Assembly (NCBI GenBank): GCA_047975005.1
Contig: JBKECW010000094.1
Span: 3,915-67,914, forward strand
Direction of reading: 5' to 3'
Length of the DNA stretch: 64,000 bases
From: JBKEAJ01 sp047975005
GTDB taxonomy: Bacteria; Bacteroidota; Bacteroidia; Bacteroidales; Prolixibacteraceae
Shown here: positions 17,866 to 25,808 of the stretch, one piece after another
Layout of the letters: every line of letters begins with the position of its first letter
Numbering within the stretch: position 1 is the first letter of the stretch
The notes under the pieces: model-generated
The model's database searches: none
Seen by the model: the letters and a program-made list of their open reading frames with translations, nothing else
Told to the model about the DNA's origin: nothing
Made by a program: the position numbers and the translations under genes

Positions 17866-19353
17866 ATGAGATATCTACTACTTATACTAATGCTTTTTTG
17901 GGGCTTCGGACAAACGGTTAAATCTCAAGATAACACCGCCGTAGAGCTGACGCTCAAACAGGTGATAGACATGGCAGGCAAACAATCGCTAGACGCATTT
18001 ATAAATAAAAATATGTATCTGCGGAATTATTGGGAATATAGGTTCTTTAAAGCTGATAGAATGCCACTTCTGTCTCTAAGTGCAACCCCAATAAATTATT
18101 ATAATTCAGTGTCTAAGCAGTATAATTTTGAGGACAACGAAGATTATTATGTACGTAGAAATTATTTCACCTCGGAAGTTGGACTTGAGTTATCACAAAA
18201 GGTGCCCTTCACAGGAGGGGAGATTTTTATGTCCTCCGAGCTGACAATGTTGCAAAACATAGAAGATAAAAACTCATCCTCTTTTTCGTCAACCCCCGCA
18301 GTTATCGGATATCGACAAAATATAACAGGTTACAACTCGATGAGGTGGGAGTCGAAACTTTCCCCGATGGAGTTTGAGAAGGCAAAAAAAGATTATATTC
18401 AGTCTAGAGAAGAGTTGGCACAAACATCAGTTAGCAAATTCTTTCAACTTGTCAGTGCTCAAATTGGTGTCTCGATAGCTGAAAATAATTATAACAATGC
18501 CGATACTCTTTATCAAATAGGACAAGGCAGATTTAAGGCAGGAACAATAACCCGAGACGAGTTGCTGAGTCTCCAGTTGTCGGCAATGAATGCAGAGCTG
18601 TCAGTTACGCAGGCAAATCAATCGATGGTTAGAGCCAATGCTGAACTAGCATCTTTTTTGTCTATGAATGAAAATACCCAAATAACATGCCATGTGCCAG
18701 AGGATATGCCAATACCATTTATAAATGTGTCTAACGCAGTCGAACTTGCCATGCAAAATAACCCCGACATCCTAGATCAAGAAATACGGCTCTTGCAGGC
18801 AGACATGAATGTCCGATCTGCTAAAAGCAACAACGGACTATCTGCTAATGTATTCGTGCAATATGGTCTTGACAATACGGCTCCAGAGTTCGAGAATGTG
18901 TATAAAAATCCGTCTCAGAGCCAGCGCGCATCAATAGGCTTAAGTATGCCAATATTAGACTGGGGACGTAGAAAAGGAAGCGTCCAAATAGCAGAGGCGC
19001 AAAAAGAAGAGACCGTGAACCGTATAAAACAAGAGGTCATAGATTTTCGCCAGAATATATCTATGAATGTAATGGAATTTAATATTCAGTCTACGCAAGT
19101 GAATAATGCCGCCAAAGCCGATACTATAGCAAATCTTGGGTATGATGTTACCATCCAGCGTTTTAAAATTGGGAAGCTCGAAGTTACTAATCTCAATATT
19201 GCACAAAACAACCTGTCTGAGGCGCGTAGAGCGTATTATTCGGCACTGCAAAAATATTGGAATTATTACTACTTGATAAGAAAACTAACGCTATACGATT
19301 TTGAAAATAAGAAGACATTGTCTGAGGACTTTGAGAAACTGATAAATCAATAA
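17866..19353 (+). CDS. TolC-family outer membrane efflux channel
   Basis: Outer membrane factor of 495 residues. A signal peptide (MRYLLLILMLFWGFGQTVKSQ) is followed by the two internally repeated halves of TolC proteins, each rich in long helices (for example QIGQGRFKAGTITRDELLSLQLSAMNAE near the middle is the conserved hairpin of the first half; FKIGKLEVTNLNIAQNN its partner near the end). I prefer the ATG at 17866 over 17845 because it begins the signal peptide. It lies between two adaptor genes, so the operon encodes a complete tripartite pump. Confidence 0.88.
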   Translation: MRYLLLILMLFWGFGQTVKSQDNTAVELTLKQVIDMAGKQSLDAFINKNMYLRNYWEYRFFKADRMPLLSLSATPINYYNSVSKQYNFEDNEDYYVRRNYFTSEVGLELSQKVPFTGGEIFMSSELTMLQNIEDKNSSSFSSTPAVIGYRQNITGYNSMRWESKLSPMEFEKAKKDYIQSREELAQTSVSKFFQLVSAQIGVSIAENNYNNADTLYQIGQGRFKAGTITRDELLSLQLSAMNAELSVTQANQSMVRANAELASFLSMNENTQITCHVPEDMPIPFINVSNAVELAMQNNPDILDQEIRLLQADMNVRSAKSNNGLSANVFVQYGLDNTAPEFENVYKNPSQSQRASIGLSMPILDWGRRKGSVQIAEAQKEETVNRIKQEVIDFRQNISMNVMEFNIQSTQVNNAAKADTIANLGYDVTIQRFKIGKLEVTNLNIAQNNLSEARRAYYSALQKYWNYYYLIRKLTLYDFENKKTLSEDFEKLINQ

Positions 19354-19365
19354 ACTCGTAAGAAA

Positions 19366-20607
19366 ATGAAAAAACACCAATGGATAATAATAATTGCAAT
19401 AGTAATATTGGGTGTTGCCGTTCTTGCTCTCCTTATGTCTCGCTCATCTGCTAGTTCTGTATATACAGTCAAAGTAAAGCCTTTCTTCGTTACCAAAGTA
19501 CTTCCCGGAGAGATTCAAAGTATACAGTCAAAATTTATAAATATCCCAGATGGTATATTGAGTCACGAGTATCGCATACGGAATATAAAGATAACAGACC
19601 TGATTGACGAAGGGTCAATCGTAAAAGAAGGCGACTATATAGGAATGCTCGACCCATCATCATTGCAAGAAAACATGAGTAGCAATTCCGACAGACTTGA
19701 TTCGGAGCTAGCAAGTTTAGCAAAGGCAAAAGTAGACAGCTCTCTTGCTCTAAGCAATGGACGTCAAAGCCTAAAGGAGCTTAGATATGATGTGCAATAT
19801 GCAAAATTGGACAAAGAGCAGTCTATCTACGAAAGTCCTGCTTATCAACGAAAAATGGATGTTGCTTACGAGTCTGCACTCAGAAATTATAGCACCGAAG
19901 AGCGAAACTTCCAGAAGGAGGAATTGAGGCAAAGAACTAATTGTAGGCGTATAGAAAATGAAGTTGAAACTTATCAGAAGCGAGAAACGTTTTACAAGGA
20001 AGCGATGCAGAAAGTAAGAATAACATCCCCGGCAGATGGAATGCTGATGTATGTTCGCACTGCTAGTGGAAATAAAGTGAAAGTAGGTGATGAAATCTCA
20101 ATGTGGGATCCACGCATCGCAACACTTCCTGATGTTACAAAACTAGTGTCAGAGGTCTATCTTGAAGAGGTCTATATATCTCAGATAGCCATTGGCGATA
20201 GTGTAAATGTAACAATTAGCGCCTTGGATAATAGAAAAGTTAAAGGAAGCATTAAATCAATTGCAAATATAGGGCAACAGCTTACAGGATCGGCAACTAA
20301 GGTTTTTAAAGTTGGAGTATCTGTAAAACAAGAAGGAAACTCCTCCGAGATAAAACCGTATATGACAACACAGAATGAGTTTGTATTGTTTTCTAAGGAT
20401 TCCGCAACAACAATCCCAATAGGCGGTTTGTTTTACGAGGATGGCGTTAATTTTGTTTATGTGAAATCTGGCGACGGCATCAAAAAGCAGAAAGTGCTTG
20501 CAGGCTATTCAAATGAAGCAGATATATACATAAAAAGCGGATTACAGGCTGGCGATAAAATACTGTTGTACGAGCCTGAAAATCAAGATGCAATCTCTTT
20601 TAGGTGA
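19366..20607 (+). CDS. Second periplasmic adaptor, HlyD family
   Basis: A second, diverged adaptor of 413 residues in the same operon. Same layout as the first: N-terminal anchor (residues 6-24), lipoyl half (IKITDLIDEGSIVKEGDYIGML), coiled-coil hairpin (about 95-200), lipoyl half (SPADGMLMYVRT), and a beta-barrel with the shared motif SIANIGQQ. It lacks the Gly/Arg-rich C-terminal tail of the first copy. The shared motifs point to an old duplication within the operon. Two adaptors may form mixed hexamers or serve alternative substrates; this is inference. Confidence 0.86.
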   Translation: MKKHQWIIIIAIVILGVAVLALLMSRSSASSVYTVKVKPFFVTKVLPGEIQSIQSKFINIPDGILSHEYRIRNIKITDLIDEGSIVKEGDYIGMLDPSSLQENMSSNSDRLDSELASLAKAKVDSSLALSNGRQSLKELRYDVQYAKLDKEQSIYESPAYQRKMDVAYESALRNYSTEERNFQKEELRQRTNCRRIENEVETYQKRETFYKEAMQKVRITSPADGMLMYVRTASGNKVKVGDEISMWDPRIATLPDVTKLVSEVYLEEVYISQIAIGDSVNVTISALDNRKVKGSIKSIANIGQQLTGSATKVFKVGVSVKQEGNSSEIKPYMTTQNEFVLFSKDSATTIPIGGLFYEDGVNFVYVKSGDGIKKQKVLAGYSNEADIYIKSGLQAGDKILLYEPENQDAISFR

Positions 20608-20679
20608 TATTGAAAAAGCGGTTTCAGGAACTAGGACAATATATTGAGCCTATTGAAAAAGCCTTTAAATTATAAGTAA

Positions 20680-21378
20680 ATGAAAATCATAGAATTACAA
20701 GATATAGTCAAGACGTACCATATTGGTACACAGACCGTACAGGCTCTAAATTCTGTTTCCTTAAGCATAAACAAAGGAGAGTATGTATCTATAATGGGAT
20801 CATCTGGGTCTGGAAAGTCTACAATGATGAATATTATCGGGGGCTTAGACTCCCCTAGCTCTGGAACATATATACTAAATAATAAGCGTGTTAGTGAAAT
20901 GGATGACGAGGAGCTGGCAAGTATCAGAAACAACGAAATCGGCTTTGTGTTTCAAACATTCAACCTGCTGCCTCGTAGTACGTCATTGGCAAACGTTATA
21001 TTGCCACTGATTTATGCGGGTGTTCCAAAACATGAACGCACCGAGCGGGCAAAAAAAATGTTGACAAATGTAGGACTTGCCGATAGGATGGACCATAAAC
21101 CAAACGAACTATCAGGAGGGCAACGCCAGCGTGTTGCTGTTGCTCGTGCATTGATTAATAATCCGGCTATCTTGCTTGCTGACGAACCAACAGGAAACCT
21201 CGACTCGCGAATATCCGAGGAAATTATGCGATTATTTGCAGAAATACACAAACGTGGGAATACTATCGTAATGGTAACTCACGAAGAGGATATTGCTCAG
21301 CACTCTCATCGCATTATCAGACTGAGAGATGGACAAATAGAATCAGATGAAATAAACGAAAATCCAATTTATGGATAA
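20680..21378 (+). CDS. ABC transporter ATP-binding protein, MacB/LolD type
   Basis: ATPase of 232 residues that powers the permease at 16482. It has Walker A (GSSGSGKST), Q-loop (FVFQTFNLLPR), ABC signature (LSGGQRQRVAVARAL), Walker B (ILLADEPTGNLD) and H-loop (MVTHEE). The sequence falls in the MacB/LolD/FtsE group, matching an FtsX-type permease. A 72-base gap separates it from the second adaptor, but no terminator is visible there, so it probably belongs to the same transcript. LolD of the lipoprotein-sorting system is the main alternative; the operon context argues for efflux. Confidence 0.92.
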   Translation: MKIIELQDIVKTYHIGTQTVQALNSVSLSINKGEYVSIMGSSGSGKSTMMNIIGGLDSPSSGTYILNNKRVSEMDDEELASIRNNEIGFVFQTFNLLPRSTSLANVILPLIYAGVPKHERTERAKKMLTNVGLADRMDHKPNELSGGQRQRVAVARALINNPAILLADEPTGNLDSRISEEIMRLFAEIHKRGNTIVMVTHEEDIAQHSHRIIRLRDGQIESDEINENPIYG

Positions 21379-21410
21379 TTTCTACTTGTTTGTAGAAAAA
21401 TTCTTTGGCA

Positions 21411-22442
21411 ATGAACGATATAAAATTAACACAATACAGTCATGGTGCAGGTTGTGGATGTAAAATATCTCCTGCTGTGCTAAGTACTATCATAGAAAAT
21501 CGAAATGCTGTCCACTTAGATTCTAAGCTGCTCGTTGGTAATGAGTCAAGAGACGACGCTGCCGTATACGACTTAGGAAACGGAGAAGCCCTTATTAGCA
21601 CTACTGACTTCTTTATGCCTATTGTTGACGATGCTTTTACATTTGGGCAAATAGCCGCCGCAAATGCTATCAGCGATGTATATGCAATGGGTGGGAAACC
21701 GATACTTGCTATTGCTATACTAGGATGGCCCGTAGATAAAATACACCCAGAAGTGGCAAACAGTGTAATAGAAGGAGGACGGGATGTTTGTAGGAAAGCG
21801 GGAATTGCTCTTGCGGGAGGACACAGTATCGATAGTCCCGAACCTATATTTGGACTTGCCGTGAATGGTCTAGTCAATGTTGCGAATCTAAAAAAAAATA
21901 ATACAGCCAAAGCAGATAGTTCTTTGTATCTGACTAAAGCGCTTGGGGTTGGTGTGCTCAGTACTGCTCAAAAAAGAGGAGTAATTGTTGGCGAGGACGA
22001 AAAGAACATGATAGGCAACATGATACAACTTAATAGTATTGGAGGAGAACTAGGCAAGCTCCCGTGCGTAAATGCTATGACAGATGTAACAGGCTTTAGT
22101 CTAATAGGACATCTGTCCGAAATGTGCGAGGGAAGTGGTGTGAGTGCAGAAATTGATAGTAGTGCAATACCCATATTGCCTAATGTTTGCGAGTATATAT
22201 CGCAAGGGTGTATACCCGGAGGATGCAAAAGAAACATGCATACATACAGCAAATTCGTAACTATATCAAACCCCGATTTTACAAACCTTCTCTATGACCC
22301 ACAAACAAGTGGAGGACTGCTTGTATCAGTAGACAAGGGAAGTGAACAAGAAGTTGAGAAACTCCTAAAAGAAAATAATCTCTATGCATCTAGAATAGGA
22401 CGACTTACAGAAAGAACCGAGCATAGTATAAGAGTCTTGTAA
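21411..22442 (+). CDS. selD: Selenide, water dikinase (selenophosphate synthase)
   Basis: Makes selenophosphate, the selenium donor for selenocysteine and for selenouridine in tRNA, from selenide and ATP. The N-terminus QYSHGAGCGCK is almost identical to E. coli SelD; C15 and K18 correspond to its catalytic Cys17 and Lys20, so this is the Cys form and needs no UGA recoding. Mg-ATP-binding aspartates are present (SRDDAAVY, STTDFF). The length of 343 is normal. I start at the ATG at 21411 rather than the TTG two codons earlier. It lies 32 bases after the ABC ATPase; no selA, selB, selC or selU is in the window. Confidence 0.96.
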   Translation: MNDIKLTQYSHGAGCGCKISPAVLSTIIENRNAVHLDSKLLVGNESRDDAAVYDLGNGEALISTTDFFMPIVDDAFTFGQIAAANAISDVYAMGGKPILAIAILGWPVDKIHPEVANSVIEGGRDVCRKAGIALAGGHSIDSPEPIFGLAVNGLVNVANLKKNNTAKADSSLYLTKALGVGVLSTAQKRGVIVGEDEKNMIGNMIQLNSIGGELGKLPCVNAMTDVTGFSLIGHLSEMCEGSGVSAEIDSSAIPILPNVCEYISQGCIPGGCKRNMHTYSKFVTISNPDFTNLLYDPQTSGGLLVSVDKGSEQEVEKLLKENNLYASRIGRLTERTEHSIRVL

Positions 22443-22468
22443 CACAAAACCACACATGCTCAATTCGT

Positions 22469-22506
22469 TTCTGTCCATAATGCCGGGAGCTAGGGACACG
22501 GTGCTT
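22469..22506 (+). repeat. Short dispersed repeat, copy 2
   Basis: Carries CTGTCCATAATGCCGGGAG and GGGACACGG, aligning with the copy at 11340-11377. It lies 27 bases after the selD stop. Confidence 0.45.
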
Positions 22507-22595
22507 AAGATTAAGACTTGCATAATGCAGATACCCGATTTATAGCCGTGCCAATATATTGTCCCCTCAATTATTCAGAGCTCAACAAAATAAAT

Positions 22596-22603
22596 TATCT
22601 TTG
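22596..22603 (+). promoter_or_regulatory. -7 promoter box before tatC
   Basis: TATCTTTG, a perfect TAnnTTTG match, 20 bases before the tatC ATG. No clear TTTG is found 19-21 bases upstream, so only the -7 element is supported. Confidence 0.45.
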
Positions 22604-22623
22604 CCTAAAAGAAAAAATGAAGC

Positions 22624-23493
22624 ATGCTCTGGAAAAAATTACAAAGAGATAAAGCAAGAATAGGTAATGCCAACGACGGAGAAGACGGAGACATGACTTT
22701 CTTGGAACATATAGAAGTCCTGAGATGGCATGTTGTACGGTCTGCAATAGCTGTCGTTGTAGGAGCCATAGTCGCTTTTATTCTTAGAGATGTATTGTTC
22801 TCTAAGGTGATTTTTGCCCCATCATCGCCTGATTTTATCACAAATCGAATGTTTGGCTATTTGGCAGAGGTTACGGGCAACGAATACCTGCGAATAAACA
22901 CCGAGCAGGTTAAGTTTAACAGTCTTGCCATGTCAGGTCAGTTTATGACACACGTGACGGTCTCGCTGATAGCTGGATTTGTTGTAGCCTTGCCTTATGT
23001 GGTTTATGAGGTTTGGCGATTTCTAAAGCCGGCATTACACGAAAATGAACTGAAATACGCATCTAGTGCGGTATTCTTTACATCGATACTGTTTTTCATG
23101 GGAGTACTTTTTGCGTACTTCGTTATTCTTCCGTTATCAATAGATTTTCTGGTAAGCTATACTTTAAGTGAAGAAATGGTAAAAAATACCATAGATATAA
23201 AATCGTATATATCAACAATGACAACCTTGTGTGTTGCAGGAGGAGTATCATTTCTACTGCCGATTTTTGTGTATTTTTTTACGAAAGTCGGACTAGTTAC
23301 TCCAACTTTTTTAAGGAAATACAGACGACACGCAATAGTGGTGCTGTTGATTGTGTCAGCAATAATTACTCCCCCCGACTTGTGGAGTCAGCTATTGGTG
23401 TGCATACCATTGATGATACTCTACGAAATAAGTATTTTTATATCTAAAGGAATAGTGAGAAAACAAGAATTAAACGCAGATGAGCAAGCTTAG
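22624..23493 (+). CDS. tatC: Sec-independent protein translocase subunit TatC
   Basis: Polytopic inner-membrane receptor of the twin-arginine pathway, which exports folded proteins with an RR signal peptide. It shows the conserved cytoplasmic N-terminus FLEHIEVLRWHVVRS, six predicted membrane segments, and the periplasmic-loop motif LPYVVYEVWRFLKPALHENE. At 289 residues it is slightly longer than E. coli TatC (258); an internal ATG at 22693 (MTFLEHIEV) is an alternative start. No tatA or tatB is adjacent. Its 3' end overlaps lptB by 14 bases, so the two are co-translated. Confidence 0.94.
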   Translation: MLWKKLQRDKARIGNANDGEDGDMTFLEHIEVLRWHVVRSAIAVVVGAIVAFILRDVLFSKVIFAPSSPDFITNRMFGYLAEVTGNEYLRINTEQVKFNSLAMSGQFMTHVTVSLIAGFVVALPYVVYEVWRFLKPALHENELKYASSAVFFTSILFFMGVLFAYFVILPLSIDFLVSYTLSEEMVKNTIDIKSYISTMTTLCVAGGVSFLLPIFVYFFTKVGLVTPTFLRKYRRHAIVVLLIVSAIITPPDLWSQLLVCIPLMILYEISIFISKGIVRKQELNADEQA

Positions 23494-24202
23494 AGCAGAG
23501 AATATTTATAAGCAGTACGGCAAACGAATGGTCGTGAAAGACGTGTCGTTTGAGGTAAATCAAGGCGAAATTGTCGGATTGTTAGGTCCTAACGGAGCAG
23601 GAAAAACTACTTCGTTCTACATGGTAGTCGGCTTGGTAGCTCCTTTGTCCGGAAAGATATATATGGACGACAACGATATAACCAAACTTCCAGTGTATAA
23701 GCGCGCTAAAATAGGTGTCGGTTATCTGGCACAGGAAGCATCGGTGTTTAGACGCATGAGCGTGGAAGATAATATCTCTGCCGTTTTAGAGATGACCTCA
23801 TTTACCAAAGAATATCAGCGTCATAAGCTGGAGACCTTATTGCAAGAGTTCTCGCTGACCCATATCCGCAAAAGTATGGGAATACAACTGTCGGGAGGAG
23901 AACGACGACGCACCGAAATTGCTAGAGCTCTGGCGATAGAACCGAAATTTATTCTCCTCGACGAACCATTTGCAGGAGTTGACCCCATTGCAGTAGAGGA
24001 TATTCAAGATATTGTTTCAAATCTGAAAGATAAAAACATCGGGATACTAATCACCGACCATAGCGTAAAGGCGACACTGTCAATCACCGATAGAGCGTAT
24101 CTGCTGTTTGAAGGACAAGTGTTGAAAGCAGGAACTGCTCACGATCTTGCTAGTGACGAGCAGGTGAGGAAGGTTTACCTTGGACGAAACTTTGAACTAT
24201 AA
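23480..24202 (+). CDS. lptB: Lipopolysaccharide export ATPase LptB
   Basis: Cytoplasmic ATPase of the LptBFG complex that extracts LPS from the inner membrane. The 240 residues contain Walker A (GPNGAGKTT), the family-specific YLAQEASVFRRMSVEDNI, signature LSGGERRRTEIARAL, Walker B (FILLDEPFAGVDP) and the H-loop (LITDHS). The YLAQE..VFR..SV segment and the ERRR signature distinguish LptB from LivF-type transporters. It starts inside the tatC 3' end. Confidence 0.94.
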   Translation: MSKLRAENIYKQYGKRMVVKDVSFEVNQGEIVGLLGPNGAGKTTSFYMVVGLVAPLSGKIYMDDNDITKLPVYKRAKIGVGYLAQEASVFRRMSVEDNISAVLEMTSFTKEYQRHKLETLLQEFSLTHIRKSMGIQLSGGERRRTEIARALAIEPKFILLDEPFAGVDPIAVEDIQDIVSNLKDKNIGILITDHSVKATLSITDRAYLLFEGQVLKAGTAHDLASDEQVRKVYLGRNFEL

Positions 24203-24218
24203 GCAGATTTGTAGAAAA

Positions 24219-24767
24219 ATGAACGAATATCCCTCAATTAAGCTGAGAGCACCAGAGCCAGAAGATGTGGAATATCTATACAAATGGGAGAATGACGAAA
24301 GTCTGTGGCGCATAAGTAATAGCAACACCCAACTTTCAAAATACGATTTGTGGGAATACGTAAAGTCAGGGTCAAGAGATATATACGAAACCAAACAACT
24401 CCGATTTATTATAACTGACGAGAGTTATAGCCCTGTGGGAACTATTGATTTATTCGACTTCTGTCCGAAGAATAGACGAGCCGGTATCGGTCTTTGAATT
24501 TCTGCCGATGAGGACAGACGGAAAGGTATAGCATCTTCGGCATTGAAAGAACTCGAAACTTACGCAATAAAACATTTGAATATACATCAACTATATGCTA
24601 ATGTAATCGCCCTCAATGAGCCGAGCATAATGCTTTTTGAAAAAGCAAAGTATGAGGTGTGCGGACATAAAAAAGAATGGGTGTATTATGAACAAGGCTG
24701 GAAAGACGAGCTGCTGATGCAGAAAATATTTGACAACAAACAGACGAACACTCAGATGTTAGGATAA
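24219..24767 (+). pseudogene. GNAT acetyltransferase interrupted by an in-frame TGA
   Basis: One continuous frame of 183 codons encodes a RimJ/RimL-like GNAT protein (start MNEYPSIKLRAPEPEDVEYLYKWEND-type, expected length about 180), but codon 93 is TGA (24495-24497). It falls in the acetyl-CoA-binding core: RAGIGL, stop, ISADEDRRKGIASSAL. Homologues normally carry an aliphatic residue there. Sequence on both sides is otherwise well preserved and in the same frame, so the lesion is one recent point change or a sequencing error. A catalytically complete protein would need readthrough. The start at 24219 follows lptB by 16 bases. Confidence 0.8.
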
Positions 24768-24819
24768 AGGATTGGCGGACAAAACAAATAAAAGAAGAAA
24801 CGGCCTGTTAGCTTATAAT

Positions 24820-25530
24820 ATGAAGAACAACACAAAACTATATCTTATCCCATCAGGATTGGGTGCAGACGATAACCTTTCGGTGCTGCCAACTCAAACT
24901 ACTGACCTAATAAAGGAACTACAGATTTTTGTGGTGGAGAATATTAGAACCGCACGACGATTTCTGAAAAGTATTGACAAAGGTATCCACATAGACTCTC
25001 TTTTCTTGCTGGAACTAAACGAGCATACCAATAAGAAAGAGCTTGATGAAATATGGAACAAAATAAAAGACCACAATGTGGGGATAATATCCGAAGCAGG
25101 ATGCCCCGCCGTTGCCGACCCCGGAAGCGACCTTGTAGCTATAGCTCATAAAAATAATAAAGAAGTTGTTCCGCTAATTGGACCTTCCTCCATACTGCTT
25201 GCTCTGATGGGCTCAGGGATGAACGGTCAGGGTTTTGCATTCTGTGGCTACTTGCCAGTCAAAACCCCCGCAAGGATAAACGCCATAAAGAAGTTAGAAA
25301 TCGTATCGACTCAAACTAAACAGACTCAAATATTTATTGAAACTCCGTATCGAAACGTCGCCTTGTTTCAAGATATCTTAAAGTCGTGTAGAGCAAATAC
25401 ATTGCTGTGTGTGGCATGCGACTTAACTAGCCATGCCCAAAAAATAAAAACAAGAAGCATCAAGGAATGGCAAAGGGAAGAGCTCGATATTCACAAACGT
25501 CCGACAGTGTTCTTGTTGCATGCTTATTGA
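24820..25530 (+). CDS. SAM-dependent methyltransferase, RsmI/YraL-like
   Basis: Tetrapyrrole-methylase-fold protein of 236 residues. It keeps RsmI-family landmarks: IISEAGCPAVADPGSDLV, PLIGPSSILLALMGSGM and FAFCGYLPVK. RsmI 2'-O-methylates C1402 of 16S rRNA; whether this shorter Bacteroidetes form does the same cannot be told. It lacks the usual LYLVPTPIGNL start, having LYLIPSGLGADDNL instead, a typical mark of this subgroup. I chose the ATG at 24820; the upstream TTG at 24772 adds lysine-rich residues not expected in the family. It is co-directional with the broken GNAT gene. Confidence 0.85.
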   Translation: MKNNTKLYLIPSGLGADDNLSVLPTQTTDLIKELQIFVVENIRTARRFLKSIDKGIHIDSLFLLELNEHTNKKELDEIWNKIKDHNVGIISEAGCPAVADPGSDLVAIAHKNNKEVVPLIGPSSILLALMGSGMNGQGFAFCGYLPVKTPARINAIKKLEIVSTQTKQTQIFIETPYRNVALFQDILKSCRANTLLCVACDLTSHAQKIKTRSIKEWQREELDIHKRPTVFLLHAY

Positions 25531-25720
25531 GATGATATATAACTCATAAACACTGAGTTGAGTCCATCTATAAACTCTAATGTCTGCATTATGCTTGCTT
25601 TGCGCATTAGTCATTTACACGAGTAAAACCCTAATTCACAAAGTTTCGCAAGCCTTGATCTTGAAATCAATATCTCAGACTCTTGACATAATAGACGAAC
25701 CTTAAATAAATATTATTTAT

Positions 25721-25728
25721 TAACTTTG
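25721..25728 (+). promoter_or_regulatory. -7 promoter box before tkt
   Basis: TAACTTTG, a perfect TAnnTTTG, 80 bases before the tkt ATG in an AT-rich stretch. The -33 element is not clear. The rest of 25531-25808 shows nothing codable. Confidence 0.4.
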
Positions 25729-25808
25729 AGGCTTCTGAACTAAGAGGTATAAAATGATTAATTTATAAAAGCTAGAGGTTGACAACCAAAAGTTCTAAAA
25801 AATAAAAT

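Noticed and set aside
24495..24497. Selenocysteine at the in-frame TGA of the GNAT gene
   Set aside because: selD is close by, but no convincing SECIS hairpin follows (only a 4-base stem), the position is normally an aliphatic residue in a beta strand, and no GNAT selenoprotein is known to me.
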